A stretch of DNA of 64,000 nt from Onthophagus taurus (Eukaryota; Arthropoda; Insecta; Coleoptera; Scarabaeidae): positions 6,021,501 to 6,085,500 of the forward strand of contig NC_091971.1 of the NCBI RefSeq assembly GCF_036711975.1, in the 5' to 3' direction. Of the stretch, positions 45,240 through 57,799 are shown one piece after another (within the stretch, counting starts at the first letter, position 1; each line of letters begins with the position of its first letter). Both the position numbers and the translations under genes were made by a program. The notes under the pieces were generated by a model. The model saw only the letters and a list, made by a program, of their open reading frames with translations. It did no database searches and was not told the DNA's origin.

Positions 45240-47060
45240 ATCAGGGTTCATTCCTCTAAACACAGAACCAGGCCCCTACATTCTATTTTTTTCCTTCTTT
45301 CCTTTGGTAATCACCACCATGGGTAGAGAGACACGAGATAACAGGGGTTAGTAACCTCTACCCCCTACTGTAGATTATCGCTTCAATGGTCATTTGTATG
45401 CCGGATGAATATCCTGGTATCACGTACCGTAGTTCTTTTTATTATTTTATTTCGGGGACGATGTGGAACGCACTGTGCGTGTTTTATGACCCTTTTTTGA
45501 AGAATTGTCGATCCTAACGGCTACGGATTTTGTAAAATTATCACGTACGGGGACTCAGTTTACATTGTACACAGAAATTGATAATGCTTTATTAACATTT
45601 GTTGAAAGTCCGAATATGCAAGAAATACCAAAGCCGTGGAGGTAATCTAGCTTGACTTCCTCGGCGGTAGACATTCCTAATCCGCGTTGCGGCAAATCTT
45701 AACGACAGGAATTAACTCCCGATCAGTCAGAAGGCGCGCTAACGGTTCCACGGGAGCGGAGCCGTTCGCGACTTAGGAGGAAAAAGAAAAGAAGAAAAGA
45801 AGTTGAATGACGGTGGCCGACGACCGAAGACGACGAGTGACACGGGATTTCCCCTCTATCTCTTCTTCGATAGCGATGGCGACGACGACGTCCTTCTGGA
45901 TATCTCGGCAACTTCATCGGGCAGCGCAGAGCACGGTTAAATCGAAGACGCCGGGGCCAAGATGGAGAGATCTTGACGGAGCAACGGTTCCACACACCAC
46001 AGATGGGTGGAGTGTCGGCAATAGGGAGGCACCTCAGGTTGACGGTTACATAAGAAGTCTCTCCGTTTAATAACCCCCGTGTCGTAATGATGCTGGGGTC
46101 AACGTACTCCGCTCCGGGAAATGGTGAACCTCGTACCAACGTGGCCGACGTACTCAACTCTACACACACACTCTTGCACATCAGAAAGATATTACGTGCT
46201 AGACAGGGGCGCATTTAGATACATCATTATCCACTCCCATTTTTTATTAAACTACAGTTTATTAACGAACAATACACAATGAGTCATTTAAAAAAATAGT
46301 CCCCACGGTTCTTTTTCGTTTTTCCGTTTACTCAATCATCCCCTATCATTAGTTAAGGGTAATATTAAATTGATGTATATAAAATATTTTTTATGTAATT
46401 AATGGTGTTTAAAATTAATATAATGAAACACTTTCGCTGTTAAACAAAAATTCCACATAAATAAAACTTGCATTGTTTTACATGGGTAAGTAGCGAGTTA
46501 TAAAATTTTACATCACGGCAGTTAACGTTCCTTTTAATTCCATTTAATGCGAGACGCACTCGGTGTACCATAATTTACATCAAGTTGTTCCGCATTGCTG
46601 GTACAGTACAGGAATGCGAAATGGTTTTCAGGGACGACTATTTCCCTAGGATCTGAGTAATCACGAGCAAAATCGTAATTATAAATTCCATACATCTACC
46701 TTAAAAAGAAATCTTTTTCAAATAATACTTGAATACGGTTCTGTGGTCATAGCGAAGAGTTAAGAGTTTAAAATCTAGGAGGGAGAAACAGAGCTCTATC
46801 TCTAGGCTCATAGGCCAATGATGTGGTCGGAGGTTTCCTACACGTGGCTATCCTCCGGTTCGAAGTCCTTCCCGTACACCCCTTGGTCCTTCTGCCCTCC
46901 CGGCAACTCCTCGGACGCTATTAGCGCTTTCCGCCGGTATCCCATTTGTACGCACCGTCCAGCATAATCTATTTTCGCTTTGTGTCCGGATTATTGCCGT
47001 GAGGCCGCAATTTGTTAAGTGAGACGTAAAAGGTAGGAGCCCTTACAACCTGTCCTTTAT
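45240..47060. promoter_or_regulatory. Cluster of GC-rich islands
   Basis: Islands at about 45240-45560, 45640-46220, 46500-46670 and 46750-47060. The 45723-46214 minus frame (163 codons) is open but arginine- and serine-rich without motifs, so I read it as chance in GC-rich DNA. An imperfect inverted repeat (cgcatt...aatgcg) lies at 46590-46620. Confidence 0.3.
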
Positions 47061-47446
47061 AACCACAACCATTTCAATACCAAACGATCGACAATTTCAT
47101 TCATTTGAATATAATTTTATCAACAGGAAAATAATTCACTATCAAGAAATTTAGTTACAATCCTATTGTATTCAGGTAATCTAAGCACAACCAAAGACGG
47201 TTCAACCCTTCTTTTTCAAGTTCTAGAAGCGTAACCACCTTGTGGTTGAAACTTTACGACTCACGTAACACAATAGCTGCAATCTCAGGGGTTTATAGTG
47301 TTAAAGTACTGCTTTTCGTGACTTCCATCTCTGGGAACTAATTCAGTTACTGAAAGGTTTCGAAAACAATGAACTCTCATTTCAAGTAAAAATTATATTG
47401 CAACAAATTATTACATTTTTAAAATTGTTTTATGTAGGGTGTTCCT

Positions 47447-47937
47447 GTAAGTCGTGGCATAATTTTAATCACAAATACTAGAGTTACATATTATTTATTT
47501 ATTTATTTGAAGGGTTTATAGCATAATAAAAAAGTTTTAAGGAAATAACCTTTGTGGACACTGTGTAGCATTGATTCCGTGGTTGTATACCCTCAAAAGT
47601 GATCTTAAACGATTTCTCATGATAACATTGCATTGTTTGCCAAATTTTATCTTTCTAAAATAAACCATATTGAAAATATTTAAGAAAATGTTTATAAATT
47701 ATTTAACTAGACTCACTTTTACCATCACTTGATAAATTTATCTGATAGATAAATCAAACTGTTAGCCAATGAGAGCGCTTAAAAGAGCTGTAACCATGGC
47801 AACTATCCCCAAGACAGTTTATGAGGAGGATTGTAAAAGTGGGCTTTAATCATTTATGGGTTTAGACCAAAAATATTTACACAAATCGTTATAATTTTAT
47901 CTCTTTTATTAGTGATTAAAATTATGCCACGACTTAC
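47447..47937. mobile_element. MITE with 26-bp terminal inverted repeats
   Basis: A 26-bp left end starting gtaagtcgtggcataatttt (47447-47472) is matched exactly, inverted, at 47912-47937. The element is 491 bp and has no reading frame. A target-site duplication could not be fixed, so the superfamily is open. Confidence 0.82.
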
Positions 47938-49760
47938 TGTTTCTGTATAAAGAACGATTTCGCCTCAACTCACCGAGGTCGTTTGTGGACGAGGTGCTGG
48001 ATTTGATATATAAAACGAAATCGTTAACCTTGGAGGATTCTAAGCGACCTCGGCGGTTTGAGGGTTTGCAAATTTTTTCAGTTTGCTTTTCCTATTGTTG
48101 AGGTTCATGCTGAATCTGGTGTTGAATAGATTTCTCAGCAGAAATGTAAAAGCGCATTAGCTCATCATTCTAACTTCGATGATTACATTTATAACATCTA
48201 TTAATTTGAAAATAATATATTATAGCATTATTTACCTCTTCCATAAGAATACTATGTTTGATACTACATATTGGGGGTCTATCCAACAAAATTATCGTCA
48301 AAAATGTAGGTTTTTTGTAAATTTAAAATATCAACTGAAAAAAGAAATATTTTTTCTGTACTTTTTATAATTTTATTTCAATTATATTTTTAATATTTAT
48401 GTGCCATCAACACGCAATCGTATCCACACATAACATCGACTACCTGTTGCTCCCCAGCCTGTTGCTCTTCCGTACTCGCAGGTGACGTCGTTCGCATGTC
48501 GTTTCGCCGATGTTCTTTACTATAGTAGTAAGTTGGTAGCGCACGGTGCGCGTTCTTTTACTAAGAGAAAAGAAGACGAAGAAGAAGAGGCTGCTGGCCT
48601 ACGGAGAAGCAACAACACATGTTTTCCCTGTGACGATCGGATTGAACGTCGTCATCTCCGGCCATTGCCAAGTTATGGGAACCAATTATAGACATACGGA
48701 AAGTTGCCCACTTGACCGCATAATCAGGCCGCATTACGTATTCAAACCGGACATATTGGGAGGGTTGCTTCTATTAACGTTAATGACAGGGTGGAAGATC
48801 GGCCCTCATTTTTTGCAATTTTCCCACGTGAAACTGAGATTTTTTCTTATAGCTTTTTTTTAATTTTAAAACTTTAATCGATAATAAAACGTGAGGATTC
48901 GAAATAGTTAACAGCTCATTAAAATAATTTATATTACTTTGCAATATGCCATTCATGAGGTTTTAAATACGGAATAATTATAGTGATAAATGAGCATAAT
49001 TACATCTATACTTTGTGCACTTTATATCTTAAACTCCCATAAGCATTAGGTTACCTTTTAAAGAATAAATTCGATTAACATACTATTCATACCATTTTTT
49101 GCCATTCCTCACCTTTCACAATTTATTATTATTTATTTAAATGTTTCAATATTCCGCTCTATAAACAAAAAAGAAATAAATCTATCTAATTACTTCTAAA
49201 TATTTATCGTTCTTATGAAACATTAATACCCCTTTAAGTTTAGTTAACGGTCACAAAACAAACACAACAAGTGTAATTGAATACATTTCTAAACAGGGTG
49301 TTGACTGGCGGCCATATTTGCGGTTAAACAACCCGGGCGTAGCTTCGCCTCTCGTAGGTTTATCGTCTAAAATTACATAATGTGAATAAAGAGGTTACAG
49401 CAGCGCTAGCGGCTAATAACTGTGTCAAATCAAGCCGCGAACAGTCGACCAGTCGTAGTTGAACATATGGAAAACTTCAGATTAAGGTTGGAAAACACAG
49501 TTCGAAGAAGGAGGACTTCGTCGTCGGCGTCGGACTAACGACAAAACACAATGCGAAATGAATTAAACACGAAACGGCAATTAAAGCGAAGAAATTCCGC
49601 GGCTTGCGCGTATACATTCGCGTCGATAATTTCGTGATTCATTTGCCAACGTCGAACGATAACGGCATACAATAGGTCCCGTGCAACTGGGGTGACTAAG
49701 GTCGATTTTACCACTAACCGATATCAAGAATCACGAATTATTGGTGAACATTCTTTTGAA
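47938..49760. promoter_or_regulatory. GC-rich islands without coding character
   Basis: Islands at about 47940-48070, 48420-48840 and 49280-49740, separated by AT-rich DNA. The GAAGAAGA-rich stretch near 48570 keeps two frames open at once. No protein-family motif seen. Confidence 0.3.
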
Positions 49761-50169
49761 ATTTTTTTAACTTATAAATAACGGTTGATATAAATTTTAC
49801 GATTATATTTGGAAATACCTTTATGATACAGTGACAAAAAAAAACTATGTTTATATACTTATTAAAAAATGACTGATTTTTTGGAAATTATTTTACATTG
49901 TTTTAAAGAGCACGTTTTAAGCTTTCATGTATGACATAAAACATATCTTAAGTAACAGAATTAAACCGGGAGCAACCTCATCTCTATCAACGTCTTATAA
50001 GTTCAAATTCATATTTTTTTCGAAAATTTTTGTATGCATCATACTGGTTGTTATATAAGATCCTAAAGAGGACATTTTAAGCTTTAATTTAAGATACAAG
50101 TCGTTTCTTAACTCCTAGAAATTAACCGAACATGATTTTTTGAAAAAAATAATAAAACTAGAATTTACA

Positions 50170-51040
50170 CACTGAGGGAAATTATTCTTTACTTTCAAGA
50201 AAAATTTATTCTTGAATGTATTTCTTAGAAACAAGTATAAGATACTCTTAAAACAAAAATATTTTTTTGTTTTAAGAATAGAAATATATCGAATAAAGTA
50301 TCTCATTAAACTAAGATTAGAACTAAAACTAGAACTAACACTAGAAACTTTCGGGTTTTGCCGTGCGTCTTTTAATAAAAGGTTTGACGTTTCGGATGCC
50401 ATGTTGCAACCTTCTTCAGAAACTGGTTCGAAGTGGAACATGTTGCAACCTTCTTCAGAAACTGGTTCGAAGTGGAACATGTTGCAACCTTCTGAAGAAG
50501 GTTGCAACATGGCATCCGAAACGTCAAACCTTTTATTAAAAGACGCACGGCAAAACCCGAAAGTTTCTAGTGTTAGTTCTAGTTTTAGTTCTAATCTTAG
50601 TTTAATTCACACCGGCCGTGAAAGCCTTCGTACTTATAAAGTATCTCATATTCTTAGCATCGAAGAATATCAATTCTTTGTATCAAAAAATTCATTCCTG
50701 CGTCAATAATTTATAATACTCAAATGAAGAATTATACAAGATTGTTGTTACATGAACAAGTTTTTCTAAAAAGAAAGATACGTTATTCTTGACATAAGAA
50801 ATTTATTCTCGATACGAAAATGGGATTGTTGACGAAACAGTAAGATACTCTTCTTCAAGATGATTAATTTACTTTCACTAAAAATTCGTTTTCTTGAGAA
50901 TCAAGAATATTTGTATACTTGCTTTGAGAATATGTGGTTTTTCTTCACTTAACAAAATGATCTTCTTGTGGATATACAAGAATATGATAAGCTTGTGCCA
51001 AGAGTAATAATCTTCGTTCAAGAATATATTTCCCTCAGTG
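50170..51040. mobile_element. DNA transposon-like element with CACTGAGGGAAA ends
   Basis: Ends are CACTGAGGGAAA (50170-50181) and its inverse TTTCCCTCAGTG (51029-51040), followed inwards by similar ATTATTCTT/AAGAATAT words. The interior is full of 'caagaat/attcttg' motifs. No transposase is seen. The element is interrupted by the insertion at 50307-50636; without it the length is about 530 bp. Confidence 0.7.
50307..50636 (+). mobile_element. Short hairpin-rich retroelement with 13-bp target duplication (copy 1)
   Basis: 330 bp lie between two copies of taaagtatctcat (50294-50306 and 50637-50649). The element opens with CTAG-rich words, then a long hairpin built of 'gccgtgcgtcttttaataaa' and 'ggtttgacgtttcggatgcc' and their inverse. 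A 33-bp internal direct repeat ('gttgcaaccttcttcagaaa...') forms the loop side. It ends 'caccggccgtgaaagcctt'. The same ends and structure occur at 57028-57319. A target duplication of this length fits target-primed reverse transcription, for example a non-autonomous Penelope-like or LINE-driven element. Confidence 0.82.
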
Positions 51041-51720
51041 CACTAGACCTAGAACTACAAAATATTCGGGTTTAGCCGTGCGTCTTCAGACGGTTTTTTG
51101 TTCTAGTGTTAGTTCTAGTTTTACACTAGCACTATCACTATAGAACTACCACAAGACCTAGAACTAGAATCATTCGGGTTTAGCCATCATGAGAGACGTG
51201 CGGCTAAATCCGAATGTTTCTAGCTCTCGGTCTAGTGTTAGTTCTAGTTACACTATCACTAGAACTAACACATGACCTAGAACTAGAATCATTCGGGTTT
51301 AGCCGTCTTGAGAGACGTGCGGCTAAATCCCAATGTTTCTAGCTCTCGGTCTAGTGTTAGTTCTAGTTACACTATCACTAGAACTAACACAAGACCTAGA
51401 ACTAGAATCATTCGGGTTTAGCCGTCTTGAAAGACGTGCGGCTAAACCCGAATGTTTCTAGTTGTCGGTCTAGTGTTAGTTCTAGTTTTACACTAGCACT
51501 ATCACTAGAACTATTACAAGACCTAGAACTAGAATCATTCGGGTTTAGCCATACTGACAATGAGAGGCGTGTGGGTAAACCCGTATGTTTCTAGGCGGCT
51601 GACATCATCTCGAATTTTCCTAGTGTAATTTTTGCTTAAAACTGACCAATAGCAACCCTTCTTTTTAGCGCTTCAATTTGAAAACACATCTCCGAATTAT
51701 AAAATAGAGTATAGAAATGT
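51041..51720. repeat. Tandem array of palindromic units (about 119 bp) and conserved core
   Basis: 'cattcgggttta' recurs at 51171, 51290, 51409 and about 51536. Each unit is a near-perfect hairpin: 'attcgggtttagccgtct' against 'gacgtgcggctaaacccgaa', plus CTAG-rich joins. The array ends in the core ('ctcgaattttcctagtgta' followed by 'atttttgcttaaaac', then 'tttgaaaacac' and 'tctccgaatta') shared with 2690-2820. Confidence 0.88.
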
Positions 51721-52199
51721 TAGCCTTCACTTCACAATTTTGTTTTATTATTTTCATCAATAACTTCACAATTTCATAAAGATTATCATACATCATTCTA
51801 AAGAGGACATTTTAAGCTTTAATTTAAGACATAAAACGTTTAACTCGCAGAATTCAACTGGAAGCGATTTTTTAAATATTAATGTATATCAAAAATTGTC
51901 AATATTATCTTATTTATCATATAGGTTCATATATTACTTTAAAGACTATATTTTAAATAAAAAGCTTTAATTAAATAGTTTCGTAACTCACAAAGTTAAC
52001 CCGGAAGTGATTTTTTAAAGATCCAGTCTCAAAATCACTAAATTAATTTTTTAAATTAACAGTAAACTTATCAAAGCAAAAAAAATAAATAGTAATTATT
52101 TATCAGAAAAAGTGTTGTGATAAACCTAACCTAAATATAGCAATAGCATGTCTCGCAAATGCACCACAAAACGCAACATAAGCGATTATTTAAAATTAT

Positions 52200-52720
52200 G
52201 CAGCGAAATAAACCGTCAAAATGACAACTAAAAGTATTTCGACATGGCAGCTATTTTCAAACATTCCATCATACCTCGAACCGCAAAAAGTCAAGGTAAG
52301 CGTTTTTCGTTTCAACAATCGTCGTCAAACAGCCACGAACGGAACCCCTTATTTTCCTATCAGCAGACGCGGTACATTTTTTTTTTATTCGGTCAAGATA
52401 ACGATAATATCGACTTTATCAATTTCTGTGTGGCCGTTCATGGCGCTTATCTTTCCGTACACCACCCCGCTATAATGCTTATAAAACGTGGAAAAGCAAC
52501 GAGCGCGCGTGTATGCGGCGTTGTGTATTTTAGATCCTCTTTCTGCGCCCGATATCGGGCCACTATTTTTGATACGAAAGGTCAACACGAAATGATCAAG
52601 TCAAAACACAGTTACATTTCTGGCGACGAAAATAATTCTTTTCGGGTTACCACTAATCGAGAACACTTAAGTAACGACCCTTTAATGAGCACAACCGCCC
52701 AACATCGTCATCCTTAATTA
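52200..52720. promoter_or_regulatory. GC-rich island without coding character
   Basis: About 500 bp, open in two plus-strand frames at once (84 and 157 codons). This reflects low stop density, not a gene. No family motif. Candidate regulatory DNA for tramtrack. Confidence 0.3.
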
Positions 52721-53179
52721 CGTGTACTCAACAAATGTAATAATTGGATGAAACCAGATAACCTATTCATCATCCGTTTGTTAAGTGGACCTGAAATCAC
52801 CGCCAAATCTCTTATTTTTTTTTGGTACACATTTAGATCATTTTGAAATGAAACTTCAAAATGTATTATTTTATTACAAATTTTTTCCCTTTCATTTCTC
52901 ATATCACATTATGCCGGATGTTATCGTCAACCTCGTTATAAACCAATTAGAAACGAAAACCTAAGTTATTTTCTGCCTTTTAATTTTTTTTCTAACCATT
53001 CAAAATTATTGAACCTTTAGAACCGATTCAGGTAAACGATTTTGAACCAAGGGCGTGGTTTAAAACCATTTTTGCAATTTCATTGGTACTGAAATGGTAT
53101 TGTGTGAAGTGTGACGTGGATTTTCTAGTTTAGAATGGAAATTGTGATTATGATATCTTCCTTAAGATAAAATTCAAAA

Positions 53180-55080
53180 GCTTGTATGGTAAGAGTATTT
53201 CAAAAAGCTTCAAAACTAAACATTTAATTTAAATGAAGGAAGTGGTTAAAAATATCTTTCTCCAAAATGGTTTGGAATTGAAAGTTGAAACTTTTTGGGG
53301 TGATTAAAGAATGTAGAAATTATACCAAATTTTAAGATTTTAAATTGAACGGCTTTTTTACAATTTTTTTTTAATCTCCAGTTTGATTTTGGTGTTTTTA
53401 AAAATGAAAGTCAAAGAAAACATTTTTTTTCCATTACGGTTTGGAATTAAGAAACAAAACTTTACAAAATTATAGAAGAATATTTGAGGTTATCTCATTC
53501 CAAATTTTAAGTTTCCGGGATGAACTGATTTTCTTGTAACATTTTTTAAACATCATCATTGATTTCAATTTGGCGGTTTTTGAAAGTTTCGGAAATGGAT
53601 TGGAATTGGAAAATAAAATTATTTTGAGGTTATAAGAGATTGTTTAAGGTTAGGTTGTACCAAATTTTAACTTTCCAGGTTAAGCGGTTTTTCCAAAAAA
53701 ATTTTGAAATCATCACTTGAAAATTGACGTTTTGAAAATGAAAACCAAAAAAAAATTTTTTTTCCATTACAGTTTGGAATTAAGTAACGAAACTTTACAG
53801 CATTATAAAAGAGTGTTTGAGGTTATGTCATTCCAAATTTTAAGTTTCCTGGAGGAACAGATTTATTTATAACGTTTCTTAAACATCATTGATTTTAATT
53901 TGGCGGTTTTTGAAAGCGAAAGAAAATTATTCTTTTCTCGGAAATGGATCGAAATTGGAAAATAAAATTATTTTGAGGCTATAAGAGATTGTTTAAGGTT
54001 AGGTTGTACCAAATTTTAACTTTCCAGGTTGAGCGGTTTTTCCCAAAAAAATTTGTAAATCGTCGCTTTAAAATTGACGTTTTGAAAATGAAAGTAAAAA
54101 AAAATTTTTTTCTCCGATATGGTTTGGAATTAAGTAACGAAACTTTAGAACATTTTAAAAGAGTGTTTGAGGTTATGTCATTCCAAAATTTAAGTTTCCT
54201 GAATAACCAGATTTTTTTATAACATTTTTTAAACATCATTGATTTCAATTTGGCGGTTTTTGAAAGCGAGGTTAAAGTAAATTATTCTTTTCTCGGAAAT
54301 GGATTGGAATTGAAAAATAAAATTATGTTGAGGTTATAAGAGATTGTTTAAGGTTAGGTTGTACCAAATTTTAACTTTCCAGGTTGAGTGGTTTTTCCCA
54401 AAAAATTTTGTAAATCGTCGCTTTAAAATTGATGCTTTGAAAATGAAAGTCAAAGAAAATTTTTTTTCTCCGATATGGTTTGGAATTAAGTAACGAAACT
54501 TTACAACATTTTAGAAGAATGTTTGAGGTTAGGTTGTACCAAATTTTAACTTTCCAGGTTGCGCGGTTTTTCCCAAAATAATTTGGAAATCCGCTTTAAA
54601 ATTGACGTTTTGAAAATGAAATTCAAAAAATTTTTTTTCCTCCGTTATGGTTTGGAATTAAGTAACGAAACTTTACAACATTATAAAAGAATGTTTGAGG
54701 TTATGTCATTCCAAATTTTAAGTTTCCTGGATGAACAGATTCTTTTATAACGTTTCTTAAACGTCATTGATTTGAATTTGGCGGTTTTTGAAAGCGAGGT
54801 TAAAGAAAATTATTCTTTTCTCGGAAATGGATCGGAATTGGAAAATAAAATTATTTTGAGGTTATAAGAGATTGTTTAAGGTTAGGTTGTACCAAATTTT
54901 AACTTTCCAGGTTGAGCGGTTTTTCCCAAAAAAAATTGTAAATCGTCGCTTTAAAATTGACGTTTTGAAAATGAAAGTTAAAGAATAATTTTTTTCTCCG
55001 TTAATGTTTGGAATTAAGTAACGAAACTTTACAACATTATAGAAGAATATTTGAGGTTATGTTATGCCAAGTTTTATGTC
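53180..55080. repeat. Dimeric satellite array, about 350-bp period
   Basis: 'gtttggaattaagtaacg' and close variants lie near 53439, 53772, 54122, 54478, 54650 and 55006. Most steps are 333-356 bp; the 172-bp step at 54650 is a half-unit. Each unit has two related halves of about 175 bp ('ggtttggaattaag' and 'aatggatcggaattgg'). The half-unit step shows unequal exchange in the array. Confidence 0.92.
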
Positions 55081-55449
55081 AAACATCATCAAACACGTTT
55101 TTAAAAATATATTATTCGATGAACTAATAATACGATAATGTTGAGTGTAGAGCACTAAAACGATTTATGAAATAATATATTATTGTCAATGATCAATATT
55201 CAAAGAAGAATATAGAATATGATGAATAACGATGTTGGTATTGAATTTCTTGGTAATAAAGGTCTTGTGAAATCTTTTAAAATAAAATAAAAATATATAG
55301 GTGAAGATATTTGTTTTTTAAGATGACACTTAAAAAAAAGGGAAAGCGAAAGAATGAAGACGAAGTTAATAAACGAAAAAAAAATCCCCAACGGAGCCCC
55401 TAGATTCCAAAGAAAATCAAAAAAAATCCCTATTAGAGCTACAACATCC

Positions 55450-56341
55450 ACCTGTTGATCTCCCCCTTAACAAAAACCTGCGCGCCAGAAAAAGAGCAAT
55501 ACGAAAAGAGAGAGGTTCGGCATCGTTTCAGTGACGGGCGCTGGGTATTATACGGTCCCACCCACCCCCATCATCCATCCGAAGAGTCTCGGAGCCTTAG
55601 AAAACGGTCCACAAAAGGACTGGGGAAGAAGAGAAGGCCGCGTACACGGGCGGCATTCTTCTGAAAAAGTGTTACGAGAAGTCGAAAAGTCGTCCTCTTT
55701 TCGAAATGGGGGGGTCAACCACCCCACGTCGGGCATTACACGTGTATCCCCGTTCTGCGCTCCCATCGTCCGATTACGTAGTCGACGTCGCGACGCAAGC
55801 CAACGCCCAGGAAAACCACACTGGACGACTGTACAAGCCCCTACAATGCGAGAGAAACAAACGTAGTCGACCAGCGGCGTCGCGACGGTCGTCGTCCGAA
55901 CGGCGGCCCCTCGATTCCGCTGGTCGATCGTTCGTACATCCACAACGCTCAAGGTCACAGCAGTAGTGGTGGTGGTGGTATTCTGAGCAATAGCTGCGCG
56001 CGGGGCTGAGTCCGACTTAGTAACTCGAAGGGTGCGTTCCGCACGCCCGTCTTTCGAAACCTCCCAACGACGTCGACGTCCTCGTTTTTTTCCTTTTTTT
56101 TAACCCGTTCTTTTTATTTTCGCCGTTCGTCGAGTTTTTTTTTCGATTTTTCTTTTTTTATTTTTCGTTATTTATCGGTGACCGAAAGTGTTACGAAGGG
56201 GGTTGGGATTTAAAATTTAAAACAGAGCATTGTGTCGATTATGTGCCACGGAGAGGATCTCGTGTTCGTATAGTGGTGCGCCTCCATCGGTAATGTGACT
56301 GCGCCTGCTTCGTTCAATTTCCCACAAGGACGTCGTATTGC
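55450..56341 (+). promoter_or_regulatory. CpG-rich island with a candidate noncoding first exon of tramtrack
   Basis: The largest GC- and CpG-rich island of the window (55450-56040). T-rich DNA follows, then a stretch ending in a strong donor (attgc|gtaagtgtg, exon end 56341). Several frames are open on both strands without family motifs. On the plus strand the only coding exon able to use it downstream is tramtrack at 63.45 kb, so this reads as an upstream promoter and 5' UTR exon. No transcript evidence. Confidence 0.45.
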
Positions 56342-57027
56342 GTAAGTGTGTTTCAGAATAGGACCGTTTTTCGCTCATACATATTATTATTATTAATTTA
56401 TCCCCGTCATTATTTTGACGCGTTTAATCAAAACCGAGTTACATTCAAGAATGGGGGACTTGATGACGGTTTTAGTTAAAGCCTTATTTATAGTCCGATT
56501 TTTATCATCTACTTACTTTTGATCAAATTGAATTTCAAATTCCCCACTACAACTTTGACGTAGCCAAGAGAACGATATAAGTAAAGACGCTCGCGGATTC
56601 GTACGCGTGGCGCACCCTACTTTACTTTAACGTTATTAATTCTTAAACCACATTTTGGTATTTAACCATTTTTAAATGAGTAATCGTTTAAAAAGCTATT
56701 TTTGTTTAGAAACCACAAAGAAATTTCGATATCCTCGTTATCTATGATTTTTTTCAAAATATTTAAAACATTTTTTTATTGTGATTACAAAATTATTTAA
56801 ATTCCAAAATACAATTTATTTCTTGTAAGTTATTATAACAAAAATGAAGGAAATGAATCATTTCAGTATAATCAACCTGTTGATTGTCGTTAAATATCCA
56901 TTTAGTTACAAGAATAACCTCATAATAAAAGCCTAAATAGCTAATAATAATTAGAAATCAATAATTAAATATTTAATTTTCTTTTAATCTTTTCTTTCTA
57001 ACTTAATTTAAGGCATAAAATGGTTTA

Positions 57028-57319
57028 ACTAAAACTAGCACTATCACTAGAACTAACACTACACCTAGAACTAGAAACTTTCGGGTTAAGCCGTGTGTTT
57101 TTGAACCTTCTTCAGAAACGACTTAACTTCGAAGTTCTGAGTTCACTTCAAACTTATTTCTGAAGAAGGTTGCAACATGACATCCGAAACGTTAAACATT
57201 TTTTCAAAAAACATCTTAACCCGAAAGTTTTGAGTTCTAAGTATAGTGTTAGTTCTAGTGATAGTGCTAATTCTAGTTTTAGTTTAATTAACACCGGCCG
57301 TGAAAGCCTTGGTAGTTAT
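57028..57319 (+). mobile_element. Short hairpin-rich retroelement with 13-bp target duplication (copy 2)
   Basis: 292 bp lie between two copies of ataaaatggttta (57015-57027 and 57320-57332). It starts aactaaaactag and ends caccggccgtgaaagcctt, as in the 50.3-kb copy. A central hairpin uses 'ccttcttcagaaa' and 'tttctgaagaagg', and arm words 'ctttcgggttaagc' against 'cttaacccgaaag'. The shared ends and equal duplication length fix the family borders. Confidence 0.85.
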
Positions 57320-57799
57320 ATAAAATGGTTTATTTCAAAAATTAAATTTAAACTATACATCTAAAAATAGTTTTTATTAATAAATTATTTTGATACACAC
57401 ATTCTGAAATGGCTATTTTTAATACAATTTAGAATTGGTTCTATAAAAATACTTTTTCAAATCAGTCTTTGTTTTTCTTGCCGATTAGCAATTTAGATCA
57501 ATATCTTGGAACCTACATCATTTTCAAATTTGAACTGAATGTTGCCCCAAAGTTGCGCACTTAACAGGAAATAAGGATCCTTCTGATTTTGATAATTTTA
57601 TTTTAATTGTAGATCGTCAAAAATGTACTCAAATTATAGTTGATTCCGTCAATCTTCCGTTTACTTCAATGTATCTGTCAAACCTGTTTGGTTGTATATT
57701 CCATTTTATTTTAAGTTCAAAGGAGCCAGACGTTATGTATAATGTCAAATAACTGATTTCTGCAAAAATATCGAAATTGATTTCCATTCATATTACCTT

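Noticed and set aside
45723-46214. 163-codon minus-strand frame
   Set aside because: Low-complexity Arg/Ser content, opposed by another open frame and in a GC-rich island; no conserved motif.
46845-46875. ggttcgaagtcc, similar to a tRNA B box
   Set aside because: One base too long for the B box, with no matching A box and no cloverleaf.
50115-50709. Long frames with repeated LQPSSE...GCN wording
   Set aside because: They run across the borders of a transposon-like element and the retroelement nested in it, and come from hairpin arms read on both strands. Not a gene.
53989-54750. Frames of 63-89 codons in both strands
   Set aside because: They repeat with the satellite unit and change with each copy; they are satellite sequence, not genes.
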